Assembly (NCBI RefSeq): GCF_900182635.1
Contig: NZ_FXTD01000001.1
Span: 434,001 to 498,000 of the forward strand
Direction of reading: 5' to 3'
Source: Halorubrum cibi
GTDB lineage: Archaea > Halobacteriota > Halobacteria > Halobacteriales > Haloferacaceae
Length of the DNA: 64,000 bases
Part shown: in pieces, positions 24,736 through 33,472 of the stretch
Layout: every line of letters starts with the position of its first letter
Position numbering within the stretch: the first letter of the stretch is position 1
Translations under genes and position numbers: made by a program
The notes under the pieces: model-generated
The model's database searches: none
Told to the model about the DNA's origin: nothing
Seen by the model: the letters and a program-made list of their open reading frames with translations, nothing else

Positions 24736-25017
24736 TGCTTGTAGGACGGGTGTTTCGTAAGTGATCGAGGTGAGAAGAAGGGAACAGTTGCTGGGGCGGT
24801 GAACACCGCCAAAGCCCCAGTCGCGAGGCGCTTCGCGCCTCTGGCAGCCGGCGGCGGAGCCGCCGGCGACTGCCCCTTTGAGTCCCACCCCGCCCCGCAC
24901 AGCACCGCGACCGCACCTCACGCCTCTCCAGCCTCGCTGCTCGCGCTTTCCAAGCGCTCGCAGCGTCCCTCGCGTTCCGGTCGCGGGCCGGCGGCCCGCT
25001 CCCGGGCGCGCCACCGC
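24736..25017. repeat. dispersed structured repeat, copy B
   Basis: Shares a 5' block GGTGTTTCGTAAGTGATCGA and the following GGGAACAGTTGCTGGGGCGG with copy C. Then a perfect nested hairpin (CTGGGGC/GCCCCAG around GGCGGTG/CACCGCC), a GAGGCGC/GCGCCTC hairpin, a GCCGGCGGC/GCCGCCGGC hairpin, CGACTGCCCCTTTGAGTCCC at 24867, CACCTCACGCCTC, and two terminal hairpins at 24937-24963 and 24977-25005, each with a TC/TC internal loop. It ends GCGCGCCACCGC. It lies between hsp20 (3' side) and pcm (upstream side), both minus strand. Confidence 0.88.
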
Positions 25018-25118
25018 AGACGATCAGTCACTTCTTCGCCCTGTACTGAGCGATACACCGGATCGTTCGGCGGGGTCCGGACGCCGTTCCGTGCCACCCG
25101 CCGTTCGCGGACGGGTCG

Positions 25119-25559
25119 CTATTCGACGTCGATCCGGTGACCGTCCTCGCGGTCGTCCCGCCTACTTGGCAGGGTGACGGTGAGGACGCCGTTCCGGTAC
25201 GTCGCCTCCGCATCCTGCGCTTCCACGCCGGCCGGGAGATCGATCGTCCGGGTCACCGACTCGTGACGCCGCTCGCGACGGAGGTACCGGTGCCCACCCT
25301 CGCCGTCTCCCATCTCGTCGTCTCCCGTCTCCCGCTCCGCATCGCGCTCGGCGCGGATCGTGAGTCGATCGTCGTCGACGCGGACGTCGATGTCCTCGCG
25401 GTCGTATCCGGGCAGGTCCGCCATCACGACGATCTCGTCGTCGTATTCGGCCACGTCGACGTCGGCGGTCCGGAGGCCGCGGCCCCCGCTCAGTCCCTCG
25501 CCGAAGGGGCTTCGTCCGAAGAACTGCTCTATCTCCTCGAAGGGGTTGGATCCGTTCAT
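25119..25559 (-). CDS. Hsp20/alpha-crystallin small heat-shock protein
   Basis: 146 residues. A short N-terminal arm MNGSNPFEEIEQFFGRSPFG precedes an alpha-crystallin domain from about residue 33 (DVDVAEYDDEIVVMADLPGYDREDIDVRVDDDRLTI), with the loop insert ETGDDEMGDGEGGHRYLRRERR and the final strand ATYRNGVLTVTLP. It holds unfolding proteins in an ATP-independent way. A TATA-like TTTAATATC lies 33-41 nt before the ATG. A second hsp20 lies 110 nt upstream on the same strand. Confidence 0.93.
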   Translation of the reverse strand: MNGSNPFEEIEQFFGRSPFGEGLSGGRGLRTADVDVAEYDDEIVVMADLPGYDREDIDVRVDDDRLTIRAERDAERETGDDEMGDGEGGHRYLRRERRHESVTRTIDLPAGVEAQDAEATYRNGVLTVTLPSRRDDREDGHRIDVE

Positions 25560-25669
25560 GACTGTTCGTCCCTATAGAGGCTCGCTGAGATATTAAACTG
25601 AGATAGACGGTTGCTAACTTCCGCCGTGCCACGCGGCGATCCCGATCGAACCCGGCCGGAGTCCCGCGA

Positions 25670-26128
25670 TCAGTTCACGTCGATCCGATGGCCGCTCCCG
25701 CCGTCGGCGGACCGCTTCGGCAGCGTGACCGTCAACACGCCGGCGTCGTACGCGGCGCTCGCCGCGTCCGGCTCGACCGCTGCCGGCAACGGGACCCGCC
25801 GGGAGACCGACCCGTGACGTCGCTCGCGGAGGTGGTAGCGTTCCCCGTCGACCGGGTCGTCCGGATCGTTCGCGCTGCTCGCGTCGCCCGCGTCGCCGCT
25901 CGGCGTCGCCCCCACGGTGAGCGTCTCGTCTCTGAGTTCCACGCTGATCTCCTCCTCGTCGAACCCCGGCAGATCGGCGAGCACGGTCACCGCCTCCTCG
26001 CCGTCGATCACGTCGACGTCGACGCTCGAGTCGGTCGGCACGTCGAGGCCCGAGCCGATCTTCTCGAGTTCGCGGTCCATGCGCTCGAACAGCTCCTCGA
26101 TCTCGCGGAGGGGATCGCGTCGGGTCAT
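25670..26128 (-). CDS. Hsp20/alpha-crystallin small heat-shock protein (second)
   Basis: 152 residues. N-terminal helix RDPLREIEELFERMDRELEKI, alpha-crystallin domain from SSVDVDVIDGEEAVTVLADLPGFDEEEISVELRDETLTV to DAGVLTVTLPKRS, with a long acidic loop near residues 80-98. Paralogue of the gene at 25119; both end with HRIDV. Probably forms mixed oligomers or responds to different stresses; that is inference. Start MTRRDPLREIEEL fixed by the helical N-terminus. Confidence 0.93.
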   Translation of the reverse strand: MTRRDPLREIEELFERMDRELEKIGSGLDVPTDSSVDVDVIDGEEAVTVLADLPGFDEEEISVELRDETLTVGATPSGDAGDASSANDPDDPVDGERYHLRERRHGSVSRRVPLPAAVEPDAASAAYDAGVLTVTLPKRSADGGSGHRIDVN

Positions 26129-26202
26129 ACGGGTCAGGATTCGATCCGGATCGACTTGAACGTGTGGGCGGCCGGGGGAGGGAGGAACCCGACCCGTCGC
26201 TC

Positions 26203-27714
26203 TCAGAGGAACGGCCGCCAGTAGTACGGGCTGACGAACCCCTCGATGAGCGCGGCGACCGCGAGGAAGACGCCGATCCCGACGGTCACCCAGAACGCGT
26301 TCTCGACGGCGTCCGCGAACCCGACGCGGCTCAGCCGGCCCCGAAACGCGCGCCAGGCGACGACGCCCAGCCGGACACCGAGCGCGCCCGAGACGACGAT
26401 CGCCGGGATCTCGAAGATTCCGTGCGGGACCACGAACGCGACGAGCGCGGGGAGATTCTCCTCCAGCGCGGCGACCGCACCGAGCGCGATCCCGTTGAAC
26501 GCGATCGACGAGAGCGCCGGGAGGACGAGCGCGACGCCGCCGAACGCCGTGGCGATCGTCACCGTCCAGTTGTTCCCGAAGAACTGGAGGGCCGCGGCCG
26601 GCGGGAGGTGTCCGACGAGCCGCGCCTCGATCGAGGTAGGGACGGTCCCGACGAACGGCTCGGCCAGCGTCCAGCCCGCGACGCCGCCCGCGACGCCGAC
26701 GGCGGCGACGAGGAGGTGGGTGCCGGGCGTCCGCCGGGCGAACGCGAGCGTCTCGCTCACGCCGCGGCGGACCCCGCCGGTGACCTGCGCGCGGACGCCC
26801 GCCTCCGGCGGGTCGACGGGGTCGACCGCGCCCCGGTGGTCGCCGTAGAGGACGGTCTTGAGGAGGTCCAACGCCGGCGCGGCGACGACCGCGCTGGCGA
26901 GCGCGACGACCGCGCCGCCGCCGAGGAACGCCAGCGCGGACGCGGCCGAGGAGATCGCGACGACGACGCCGACGGCGACGACGAGGTAGGCGATGGCGTC
27001 GACCGGGTTCGCGCGGACGAACCCGCCCGCCCCCTCGACCGCCTCGACCACGCCCGCGTCGTCGACGACGATCGCCGCGGGGGCGAACGCGAAGACGATC
27101 CGCACGAGGAGCAGCCCGATCCCACCGAGAACGAACGCGACGAGCCCGACGAGCGCGCCGACCAGCGGCCCGCCGGCGACCGACGCGACGCCCACGGCGA
27201 CCCCCGCGAGCAGGATCACGCCGAGCCACAACAGCGTCTCCGCGACGTAGAGGCCGAGGAACGTGAGCCAGCGGCCGCGGACGCCGGCGATCCCCGCGGT
27301 CAGCCCCCGTTCTCCCCGCAGCCGGGCGATCACGGCGCTCATCTGGCCCGCGGAGACGGCCGAATACGCGAGGACCGCGAGGAGGACGGCGACGATGCTC
27401 CCGACGGCGACGAGCGCGACCGCGGTCGGCGAGACGAGCGGCTCGAGGGCGGGCGCGATCTCCTCGGCCCAGCGCTGGACCGCCTCCGGGTCCTCCACGT
27501 CCGGCGGCGTCAGGTCGGTTCCCGCGAGCGCGTCGCCGGCGGCGGCGAGCCGTCCGGTGAGTTCGGCGTGGAGGTACGCGCCCGCGAGCGCGACGAGGAG
27601 GGCGGTGCGGGCGATCACGGGGACGGCCGTCCCGAGGAAGTAGAACGGGAGCAGGTCCGCCGGTCGCCGTCGGAGGGTCGAAACGGTGGCCGTGACGGCC
27701 GTCGACAGGTCCAT
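26203..27714 (-). CDS. polytopic membrane protein with C-terminal SpoIIM domain
   Basis: 503 residues, about 11-12 transmembrane helices. The first about 300 residues form a haloarchaeal membrane domain (DLSTAVTATVSTLRRRPADLLPF...AYSAVSAGQMSAVIARL); the last about 180 match the SpoIIM/DUF95 family with FGNNWTVTIATAFGG, LSSIAFNGIALG and the conserved FVVPHGIFEIPAIVVSGALG. SpoIIM is part of a peptidoglycan hydrolase complex in sporulating bacteria, which archaea lack; the archaeal role is unknown, with membrane remodelling or permease functions suggested by family. Length is consistent with a fusion. Confidence 0.88.
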   Translation of the reverse strand: MDLSTAVTATVSTLRRRPADLLPFYFLGTAVPVIARTALLVALAGAYLHAELTGRLAAAGDALAGTDLTPPDVEDPEAVQRWAEEIAPALEPLVSPTAVALVAVGSIVAVLLAVLAYSAVSAGQMSAVIARLRGERGLTAGIAGVRGRWLTFLGLYVAETLLWLGVILLAGVAVGVASVAGGPLVGALVGLVAFVLGGIGLLLVRIVFAFAPAAIVVDDAGVVEAVEGAGGFVRANPVDAIAYLVVAVGVVVAISSAASALAFLGGGAVVALASAVVAAPALDLLKTVLYGDHRGAVDPVDPPEAGVRAQVTGGVRRGVSETLAFARRTPGTHLLVAAVGVAGGVAGWTLAEPFVGTVPTSIEARLVGHLPPAAALQFFGNNWTVTIATAFGGVALVLPALSSIAFNGIALGAVAALEENLPALVAFVVPHGIFEIPAIVVSGALGVRLGVVAWRAFRGRLSRVGFADAVENAFWVTVGIGVFLAVAALIEGFVSPYYWRPFL

Positions 27715-27762
27715 ACCTCCGGGTTCGGCCGTGTGACACTTAAGAGCGTATGCCGTCGTTCC

Positions 27763-28389
27763 TCACTTGTCGGGGTACTTCGGCTCCCGGCGCTCGGCCC
27801 GCTCGGTCGCGCGCTCGATCACCTCCCGGACGGTGTCGTCTCCCTCGCTCGCCCGGTAGACGTCGCCGTGGCCGGGGTACATCGCCTCGACCGTGTCGGG
27901 GAGGCGCTCGAGGAGGTCGTGGAGGCTCTCGATCAGGCGCTCGCGCGACTGCCCCGCCATGTCGGTCCGGCCGAAGGAGCCGTCGTCGAACGCGCCGTCG
28001 TTGTAGACGACGACGTCGCCGGTGTAGACGCGTTCCTCGCCCACGAGCGAGACGTGGTCGTCGGCGTGACCGGGCGTCTCCACCACCGTACACGGCTCGC
28101 TCCCGACGAGCACCTCGTCGCCGTCGCGCAGCGCCACGTCCCGGCGCGGGTGGTCGGCGGCCGCCAGCAGCCGGGGCTCGAACCGGTCGAGAACCGCGTC
28201 GAGCTCGCCCACGTGGTCGTGGTGCTGGTGGGTGAGCACGACGCGGTCCAGGTCGTCGACGTGCTCGGCGACGACGTCCGCGACCCCCGGCATCGTCCCG
28301 GCGTCGACGAGGGTGGTCGCCTCGCCGGGGATCAGGTACGCGTTACAGGTGAACTCCTCGGCGTCGGCGGTGACGGTGATGGGCTCCAT
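27763..28389 (-). CDS. metallo-beta-lactamase-fold hydrolase
   Basis: 208 residues. Zinc motifs: TLVDAGT, HQHHDHVGE (residues 60-68), TPGHADDHV and GDVVVYND, ending with PGHGDV. This is the glyoxalase II-like subgroup with a single compact MBL domain. Cytoplasmic; substrate unknown (thioester or small ester most likely by family). Start MEPITVTADAEEF. It is 48 nt from the SpoIIM-domain gene on the same strand. Confidence 0.9.
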   Translation of the reverse strand: MEPITVTADAEEFTCNAYLIPGEATTLVDAGTMPGVADVVAEHVDDLDRVVLTHQHHDHVGELDAVLDRFEPRLLAAADHPRRDVALRDGDEVLVGSEPCTVVETPGHADDHVSLVGEERVYTGDVVVYNDGAFDDGSFGRTDMAGQSRERLIESLHDLLERLPDTVEAMYPGHGDVYRASEGDDTVREVIERATERAERREPKYPDK

Positions 28390-28483
28390 ACACGCCCTAC
28401 CCGTCCCGCCGGACAAAAACGTGTGCGACGGCGGCGCGGTCGCGAGCCGACGACGAAACCGCCCGACTACTGATCCGCCACGG

Positions 28484-28493
28484 GATTTATACG
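28484..28493 (+). promoter_or_regulatory. TATA box of the 28520 gene
   Basis: GATTTATACG, 27-36 nt before the ATG at 28520. Confidence 0.6.
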
Positions 28494-28519
28494 CTACGGT
28501 CCACTACTCACGGGTACAC

Positions 28520-28702
28520 ATGGGCTTCGGAAGCTACGACGAATCCGAACAGGAGAACCAGGACCTGGATGCGGACTTCGACGACGACGACGGCGTCCGA
28601 GCGGCCCAGGAAACCCACGACGGGTCCGTCGAGTACGAGCCCGGCGCGTCGAACGACGAACTGCTCGACCGGCTCAAGGAGATCAAATCCGAGGAGACGT
28701 GA
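28520..28702 (+). CDS. small acidic protein, DUF5786 type
   Basis: 60 residues: MGFGSYDESEQENQDLDADFDDDDG, a linker, then the amphipathic SNDELLDRLKEIKSEET. A very acidic protein conserved in haloarchaea under the DUF5786 name; disordered N-terminus and a C-terminal helix are likely. No function known. It is followed after 25 nt by the DUF99 gene on the same strand. Confidence 0.88.
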   Translation: MGFGSYDESEQENQDLDADFDDDDGVRAAQETHDGSVEYEPGASNDELLDRLKEIKSEET

Positions 28703-28727
28703 CGTATCGTGAGACGTTCTCGGACCC

Positions 28728-29342
28728 GTGAGTGAGCCGCCGAGCCGCACCCTCGGCGTCGCCTTCTCCGACGGCGACCGCGTGAGCCGCGTCGCCGGCG
28801 CGATTCTCAGAGCCGACGGCGCCCTCGACGGGTTGGCCTACGGCGCATGTACCGTCGGCGGCACCGACGCCACCGACGCGGTCGTCGATCTCGCGACCGA
28901 CCTCGATCGGGCGGACGTTCGCCACGTCTGCGTCGCCGGCGTCGCGCCCGCGTGGTTCAACCTCCTCGACCTGCGGCGGATCCGCGAGGAGCTCGACCGC
29001 CCCGTCTCCGCGGTGAGCTACGAGGCGAGTACCGGCCTCGAACCCGCGCTCCGCGAGGCGTTCGGCGGCGGCGACAGCGACAGCGACGGCAACGTCGACG
29101 ACGACCTCGCCGAGCGGCTGGCCGTCTACCGGTCGCTGCCGCCCCGCCGCCGGGTCGTACTCGAGGGATCGAACCCGGCGGACCCGCTCTTCGTTCGCGC
29201 GGTCGGCGTCGCGGACGACCGCGCGGCCGCGATCGTGCGGTCGCTCGTCCGCGAGGGGTTCCGCCGGCCAGAGCCGCTCCGGGTCGCGTCGATCGCGGCG
29301 AGCGCCCACCGGGAGGCGGTTCCGGACACCTCCTTACCCTGA
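28728..29342 (+). CDS. DUF99 (UPF0215) family protein
   Basis: 204 residues starting at GTG (MSEPPSRTLGVAFSDG). Family segments: GVAFSDGD, LDGLAYGACTVGGTDAT, VCVAGVAPAWFNLLDL and RPVSAVSYEAS. DUF99 proteins fold like endonuclease V relatives but lack a demonstrated activity. An acidic GGGDSDSDGNVDDD insertion lies near residue 112. Its stop overlaps the 3' end of the convergent molybdopterin oxidoreductase gene by 9 nt. Confidence 0.9.
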   Translation: MSEPPSRTLGVAFSDGDRVSRVAGAILRADGALDGLAYGACTVGGTDATDAVVDLATDLDRADVRHVCVAGVAPAWFNLLDLRRIREELDRPVSAVSYEASTGLEPALREAFGGGDSDSDGNVDDDLAERLAVYRSLPPRRRVVLEGSNPADPLFVRAVGVADDRAAAIVRSLVREGFRRPEPLRVASIAASAHREAVPDTSLP

Positions 29343-30989
29343 GTTCGGCGCGACCTCGACGGTCTCGCGGTGCCACCCCGTCGACCCCCCCGGCCGGGGC
29401 CCCGTCCGCTCCTCGGTCTGGACCGTCCCGTCGCGCCGCACCGCGCGGACGACGACGTCGAACGCGGTTTCGTCGGGCGCGTCGAACGCGTACCGCCAGC
29501 GCCGCCACGCGTGGGGGGCGACCTGCGGCTCCAGCTCCCCCCCGTTCCACGTCTCCCCGCCGTCGACGCTGACCTCGACGCTCGCCAGCTCCTCGAGACC
29601 GGTCTCCAACCCGCCGAAGGCGACCCCGCCGACGACGACCCGGTCGCCGTCGCGGACGCCGGTCCGAACGTACGACATCGTGTTCGCGACCGCCTCCTCG
29701 TCCCAGCCGCGCTCCTCCCAGTAGGCCTCGTGGTCGACGCCGGAGACCTCGATCCGCTCTATCCACTTCGTCATCTTCATCCCGTATCGCCCGGGGACGA
29801 GCAATCGCGCCGGGAACCCGTGTTCGGTCTCCAGCGTCCGGTCGCCCATCCCGTAGGCGATCAGAATGTCGTCGCGCTCGACGATCTCCATCGGGATCGC
29901 CTCGCTGTAGCCGTCGGCGGCGTACGTGACCACGTCGACCGCGCCCTCGGCCGGCCCCGCCGCCGCGACGAGGTCGGACAGTTGGACCCCCGTCCAGTGG
30001 GCCGTCCCGATCAGGTCGCCGCCCACCTCGTTGGAGATACACACCATGGTCGTCGTCTGCTCGAGGCTCTCCTCGTGGCCCACCAGGTCGTCGTACGCGA
30101 GCGAGTACGGCTCCGCGACCGCGCCGTCGACGTCCAGACTCCACGCCCCGGGATCGATCACCGGCGGGTTCACGTTGACGTCGACGACGTAGTGGTCCGA
30201 CGGCGACGTGACTGTGGGTGGCATCCCGCCGAAGTCGAACGCGGGGTCCCCGCTCGGCGGCGACACCGACCGCTCGAGCGACTCGCCGACCCGCTCGCTC
30301 TCCTCCGGACCGCCGAGGCGACCGAACAGGAACCGGAGCCCCGCGAGCGGGACGCTCCCCGCGACCGCGAGGCCGCCGACGCGCCGGAGGAATCCCCGCC
30401 GACCACGCAGCCGGTCGGTCCCTCGGACCCGACGGGCGACGAGCGCGGGCGGCGCGACGGCGACGGCGACGGCGACCCCGAGCGCGAGGGAGACCCCCGC
30501 GCCGACGGCGAGAAACAGCGGGAGGGTCGCGGCGACGCCGACCGCCGCGACCGCGGTGCCGGTCCGTGAGCGGAGCGCGTTCGGGATCGACCGGTTCCCC
30601 GTCCGCTCGCCCGCTCGTCGTCCCGCCCGATCGGCCGCGACGGGGAGGAGGACCCCGCCGGCGGCGGCCGCGACGACGACGCCGGCGACCAGGGCGGCGA
30701 CGAGCGTCGGCGTCGCGTAGAAGCCGAGCAGGTCGATCGCGAGCGTCGACAGCCAGCCGGGCGAGAGCGCGATCGCCCGTTCGGCGACGGGCTCGATCCC
30801 GAACCCGCCGACGAGGGGCGCGGCCGCGAACAGCCCGGCGACCCACGCCGCGCCGACGACGCCCCCGCCCAGCGCCCGACGGAGGGCCGTCTCGCGGTCC
30901 ACCGCGTCGGGTTCGGTGGAGTCGCTCCCGTTCCTGCCTCCGCCTCCGTTCCCGCCTCCGCCTCCGTTTCGATCGGCGGCGGCGTTCAT
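29334..30989 (-). CDS. membrane-anchored molybdopterin oxidoreductase (sulfite oxidase family)
   Basis: 551 residues. The first about 200 hold a glycine/asparagine-rich tip and five or more transmembrane helices; the rest is a sulfite-oxidase-type Mo-cofactor domain with VVDVNVNPPVIDP, the molybdenum ligand Cys in TTMVCISNEVGGDLIGTAHWTGV, HGFPARLLVPGRYGMKMTKWI, and the dimerisation domain VEVSVDGGETW. The fold suggests an extracytoplasmic sulfite/sulfoxide-type oxidoreductase tethered to its own membrane domain. The electron partner is unknown. The N-terminal membrane domain is an uncommon arrangement within the family. Confidence 0.9.
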   Translation of the reverse strand: MNAAADRNGGGGGNGGGGRNGSDSTEPDAVDRETALRRALGGGVVGAAWVAGLFAAAPLVGGFGIEPVAERAIALSPGWLSTLAIDLLGFYATPTLVAALVAGVVVAAAAGGVLLPVAADRAGRRAGERTGNRSIPNALRSRTGTAVAAVGVAATLPLFLAVGAGVSLALGVAVAVAVAPPALVARRVRGTDRLRGRRGFLRRVGGLAVAGSVPLAGLRFLFGRLGGPEESERVGESLERSVSPPSGDPAFDFGGMPPTVTSPSDHYVVDVNVNPPVIDPGAWSLDVDGAVAEPYSLAYDDLVGHEESLEQTTTMVCISNEVGGDLIGTAHWTGVQLSDLVAAAGPAEGAVDVVTYAADGYSEAIPMEIVERDDILIAYGMGDRTLETEHGFPARLLVPGRYGMKMTKWIERIEVSGVDHEAYWEERGWDEEAVANTMSYVRTGVRDGDRVVVGGVAFGGLETGLEELASVEVSVDGGETWNGGELEPQVAPHAWRRWRYAFDAPDETAFDVVVRAVRRDGTVQTEERTGPRPGGSTGWHRETVEVAPNSG

Positions 30990-31139
30990 CCGTCACCGGC
31001 GGCGGTCCCGCGTCGTTCGCCCGCCGTCGCTCCGTAGTGTGCGTGTCGCGTTCGGTGCATCTACTCTCAGTTGGGCTGTTAACATATAACGTGTCGGGTC
31101 GGGGGCGGCTATTTGTTCCCCGCGGCCCACCGCCCCGCC

Positions 31140-32573
31140 ATGGGCGACGTCACCTTCCGCGACCGCGATCGGATCGAACGCACCCCCGCCCACGGCGTCG
31201 CGCTGGACTGTCTCGCCGCGGGGATCGAGGCGGCGCTCCCGGCGAACGTCGTCGCCGACGCAGTCTCGGTGGTGGACGGAACGCTCCGGATCGCGGCGGT
31301 CGACGGCGAGACGGGCGGGTACGACCTCGATGCGTACGAAACGGTTCGGATCGTCGGGGCCGGCAAGGCGGCCGACGGGATGGCGGCGGCGTTGTCCGAC
31401 CGACTGAGGCCGGCTCTCGGCGGTCGGTTCGCCGGCGGGACGGTGATCGCGGACGAACCGGAGCGACCGGGGGGAGCGGACGGGCCGGAGGCGGATCGGT
31501 CGTTCGAGGTCCTCGCCGGCGATCACCCCCTCCCGACCGAGCGCGGCGTCGCGAACGCCCGGCGCGTCGTCGACGCCGCGGCGGCGGCCGGCCCGGACGA
31601 CCTCGTGATCGCGGTCGTCACGGGCGGCGCGAGCGCGCTCCTCGCCGCCCCGGCTGACCCGATCGGCGTCGACGACCTCCGCGATCTCACCGACGCCCTG
31701 CTCGCCTGCGGAGCGTCGATCGACGAGATCAACGCGGTCAGGAAACACTGCTCGGCGGTCAAGGGCGGGCGACTCGCCCGGACGGCGGCCCCCGCGACGG
31801 TCGTCACGCTCGCCGTGAGCGACGTGGTGGGCGACGATCCGGCCGTGATCGGTAGCGGCCCGACCGTCCCCGACTCCTCGACGTACGAGGACGCGCTCGC
31901 GACGGTCGAGCGATACGGCCTCGAATTCCCCGCCGCCGTCCGCGATCACCTCCGCGCGGGGGCCGCCGGCGAGCGCCCCGAGACGCCGGAGGCCGACGAT
32001 CCGGCCTTCGAGCGCGCCCGGACGTTCGTCGTCGGCAACGCTCGGACCGCCCTCGACGCCGCCGCGACCGCCGCCGGCGACCGAGGGTACGAGGGGGTCG
32101 TCGTCGCGGACGACGTCGTCGGCGAGGCGCGCGACGCCGGTCGGGAACACGCCGAACTCGCCCAAAGGTGCGCCGCCGACGGGACGCCGACCTCCCCGCC
32201 CGCGGTGTTGCTCACGGGCGGGGAGACGACCGTGACGCTCTCCCGCGGCGGCCCGGGTGACGGGGACGGTGACGCCGTCGACCCCGGCTCCGGCGGACCG
32301 AACGCCGAGCTCGTCGCGAGCGCGGGGATCGAACTCGACCGCGAGGGCGCGGTCGTCGCGAGCGTCGACACCGACGGGATCGACGGGGCGAGCGACGCCG
32401 CTGGCGGGGTCGTCGACGCCGCGACCCTCTCGGCTCCCGCCGCCAGGGACGCGCTCGATCGGCACGACGTGGCCCCGCTGTTGGACGAGGCCGACGCCCT
32501 GCTCCGGACCGGCCCGACGGGGACGAACGTCAACGACCTCCGGGCGGTTGTCGTGACGGACGAGGTCGAGTGA
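31140..32573 (+). CDS. glycerate 2-kinase (MOFRL family)
   Basis: 477 residues of the glycerate kinase type 2/GckA-TtuD family, which make 2-phosphoglycerate from glycerate and ATP. Motifs: VRIVGAGKAADGMA, LAGDHPLPTERGV, VVTGGASALLAAP, EINAVRKHCSAVKGGRLA, GDDPAVIGSGPTVPD, and the MOFRL tail LLTGGETTV...GGPNAELV...SVDTDGIDGASDAAGG. Start MGDVTFRDRDRIERTPAHG at 31140; ACATATAAC at 31082-31090 is a likely TATA box with a leader of about 30 nt. It stands alone between the oxidoreductase and the glycosylase. Confidence 0.93.
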   Translation: MGDVTFRDRDRIERTPAHGVALDCLAAGIEAALPANVVADAVSVVDGTLRIAAVDGETGGYDLDAYETVRIVGAGKAADGMAAALSDRLRPALGGRFAGGTVIADEPERPGGADGPEADRSFEVLAGDHPLPTERGVANARRVVDAAAAAGPDDLVIAVVTGGASALLAAPADPIGVDDLRDLTDALLACGASIDEINAVRKHCSAVKGGRLARTAAPATVVTLAVSDVVGDDPAVIGSGPTVPDSSTYEDALATVERYGLEFPAAVRDHLRAGAAGERPETPEADDPAFERARTFVVGNARTALDAAATAAGDRGYEGVVVADDVVGEARDAGREHAELAQRCAADGTPTSPPAVLLTGGETTVTLSRGGPGDGDGDAVDPGSGGPNAELVASAGIELDREGAVVASVDTDGIDGASDAAGGVVDAATLSAPAARDALDRHDVAPLLDEADALLRTGPTGTNVNDLRAVVVTDEVE

Positions 32574-32583
32574 GACCGTCCGA

Positions 32584-32592
32584 ACTTATACC
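32584..32592 (+). promoter_or_regulatory. TATA box of the uracil-DNA glycosylase gene
   Basis: ACTTATACC, 23-31 nt before the ATG at 32615; it lies only 11 nt after the glycerate kinase stop, so the glycosylase has its own promoter. Confidence 0.65.
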
Positions 32593-32614
32593 GCCGGCTC
32601 CCGCAGTCCGTGAC

Positions 32615-33289
32615 ATGAGCGAGGACGGAGCGGAGGCCGACGCGGTCGGAGGCGGTGCGGTCGGTGACGCCCCCGGAGACGGCGCGCTCGACTCGAATCT
32701 GTGCGTGGGTTCCTGTGAGCGGTGCCCGGCGCTGGTCGAGTCGCGGAGCCGGATCGTCGAGGGCGTCGGCCCGACGGACGCCGACCTGCTGTTCGTCGGC
32801 GAGGGTCCCGGAGCCACCGAGGACGAGGAGGGCGAGCCGTTCGTGGGCCGATCGGGCGACGTGCTCGACGAGGCGTTGCGGGACGCGGGGCTCGCGCGGG
32901 CCGACGTGCGGATCACGAACTGCGTGCGGTGTCGCCCCCCGGAGAATCGCGACCCGACGACGGAGGAGCTCGCGAACTGTCGCGGCCACCTCGAGGCGGA
33001 GATCGTCGGGCTCGACCCGGAACTGATCGTGACGCTGGGCAAGGTCCCGAGCGAACACCTCCTCGACCGGTCGGTTCGGATCACGGCCGAGTCGGGCGAC
33101 GTCGTCGACGCGCGGATCGGGGGCGAGTCACGGCGGGTCCTGCTGTCGGTCCACCCCGCGGCGACCCTCTACGACCGGAGCCAGCGCGACGGCTTCCTCG
33201 AGACGATCGCCCGAGCCGGCGAGTTGAGCGGGGTCGCCGCGGGCGGAGATGGCGGATCGGGGGGACAGTCGCGGCTCGGCGAGTTCTGA
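32615..33289 (+). CDS. type-4 (Fe-S) uracil-DNA glycosylase
   Basis: 224 residues. It removes uracil from DNA to start base-excision repair. Fe-S cysteines: LCVGSCERCPAL, and NCVRCRPPENRDPT...ANCRGHL. Active-site motif I is GEGPGATEDEEGEPFVGRSG, motif II SVHPAATLYD. An acidic 45-residue N-terminal extension (EDGAEADAVGGG...) precedes the fold. Cytoplasmic. Confidence 0.95.
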   Translation: MSEDGAEADAVGGGAVGDAPGDGALDSNLCVGSCERCPALVESRSRIVEGVGPTDADLLFVGEGPGATEDEEGEPFVGRSGDVLDEALRDAGLARADVRITNCVRCRPPENRDPTTEELANCRGHLEAEIVGLDPELIVTLGKVPSEHLLDRSVRITAESGDVVDARIGGESRRVLLSVHPAATLYDRSQRDGFLETIARAGELSGVAAGGDGGSGGQSRLGEF

Positions 33290-33324
33290 GACGGACCCAT
33301 CTGGGTCGGCACGCCCGCTCGATT

Positions 33325-33378
33325 CGTTCGGTCCGGAACCACCGTTCGGTCCGGAATTTCCGTTCGACCCGTTCGATC
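33325..33378. repeat. three imperfect 18-nt tandem repeats
   Basis: Units at 33325-33342, 33343-33360 and 33361-33378, the first two sharing CGTTCGGTCCGGAA. They start 36 nt after the glycosylase stop. No gene here. Confidence 0.6.
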
Positions 33379-33472
33379 TCCGGACGCGTGAGGGCGTGAG
33401 TACCGTTTTCAGGGGATGTCTCCCTAGTGAACATAGAAAACGATTAGTCCCGCCAGTTTGATTCCCCGGTGT

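Noticed and set aside
24652-25014. Small frames across the repeat copies (also 39904-40308 and 14000-14100)
   Set aside because: They lie inside the structured repeat and change frame between copies; low-complexity products, explained by the repeat.
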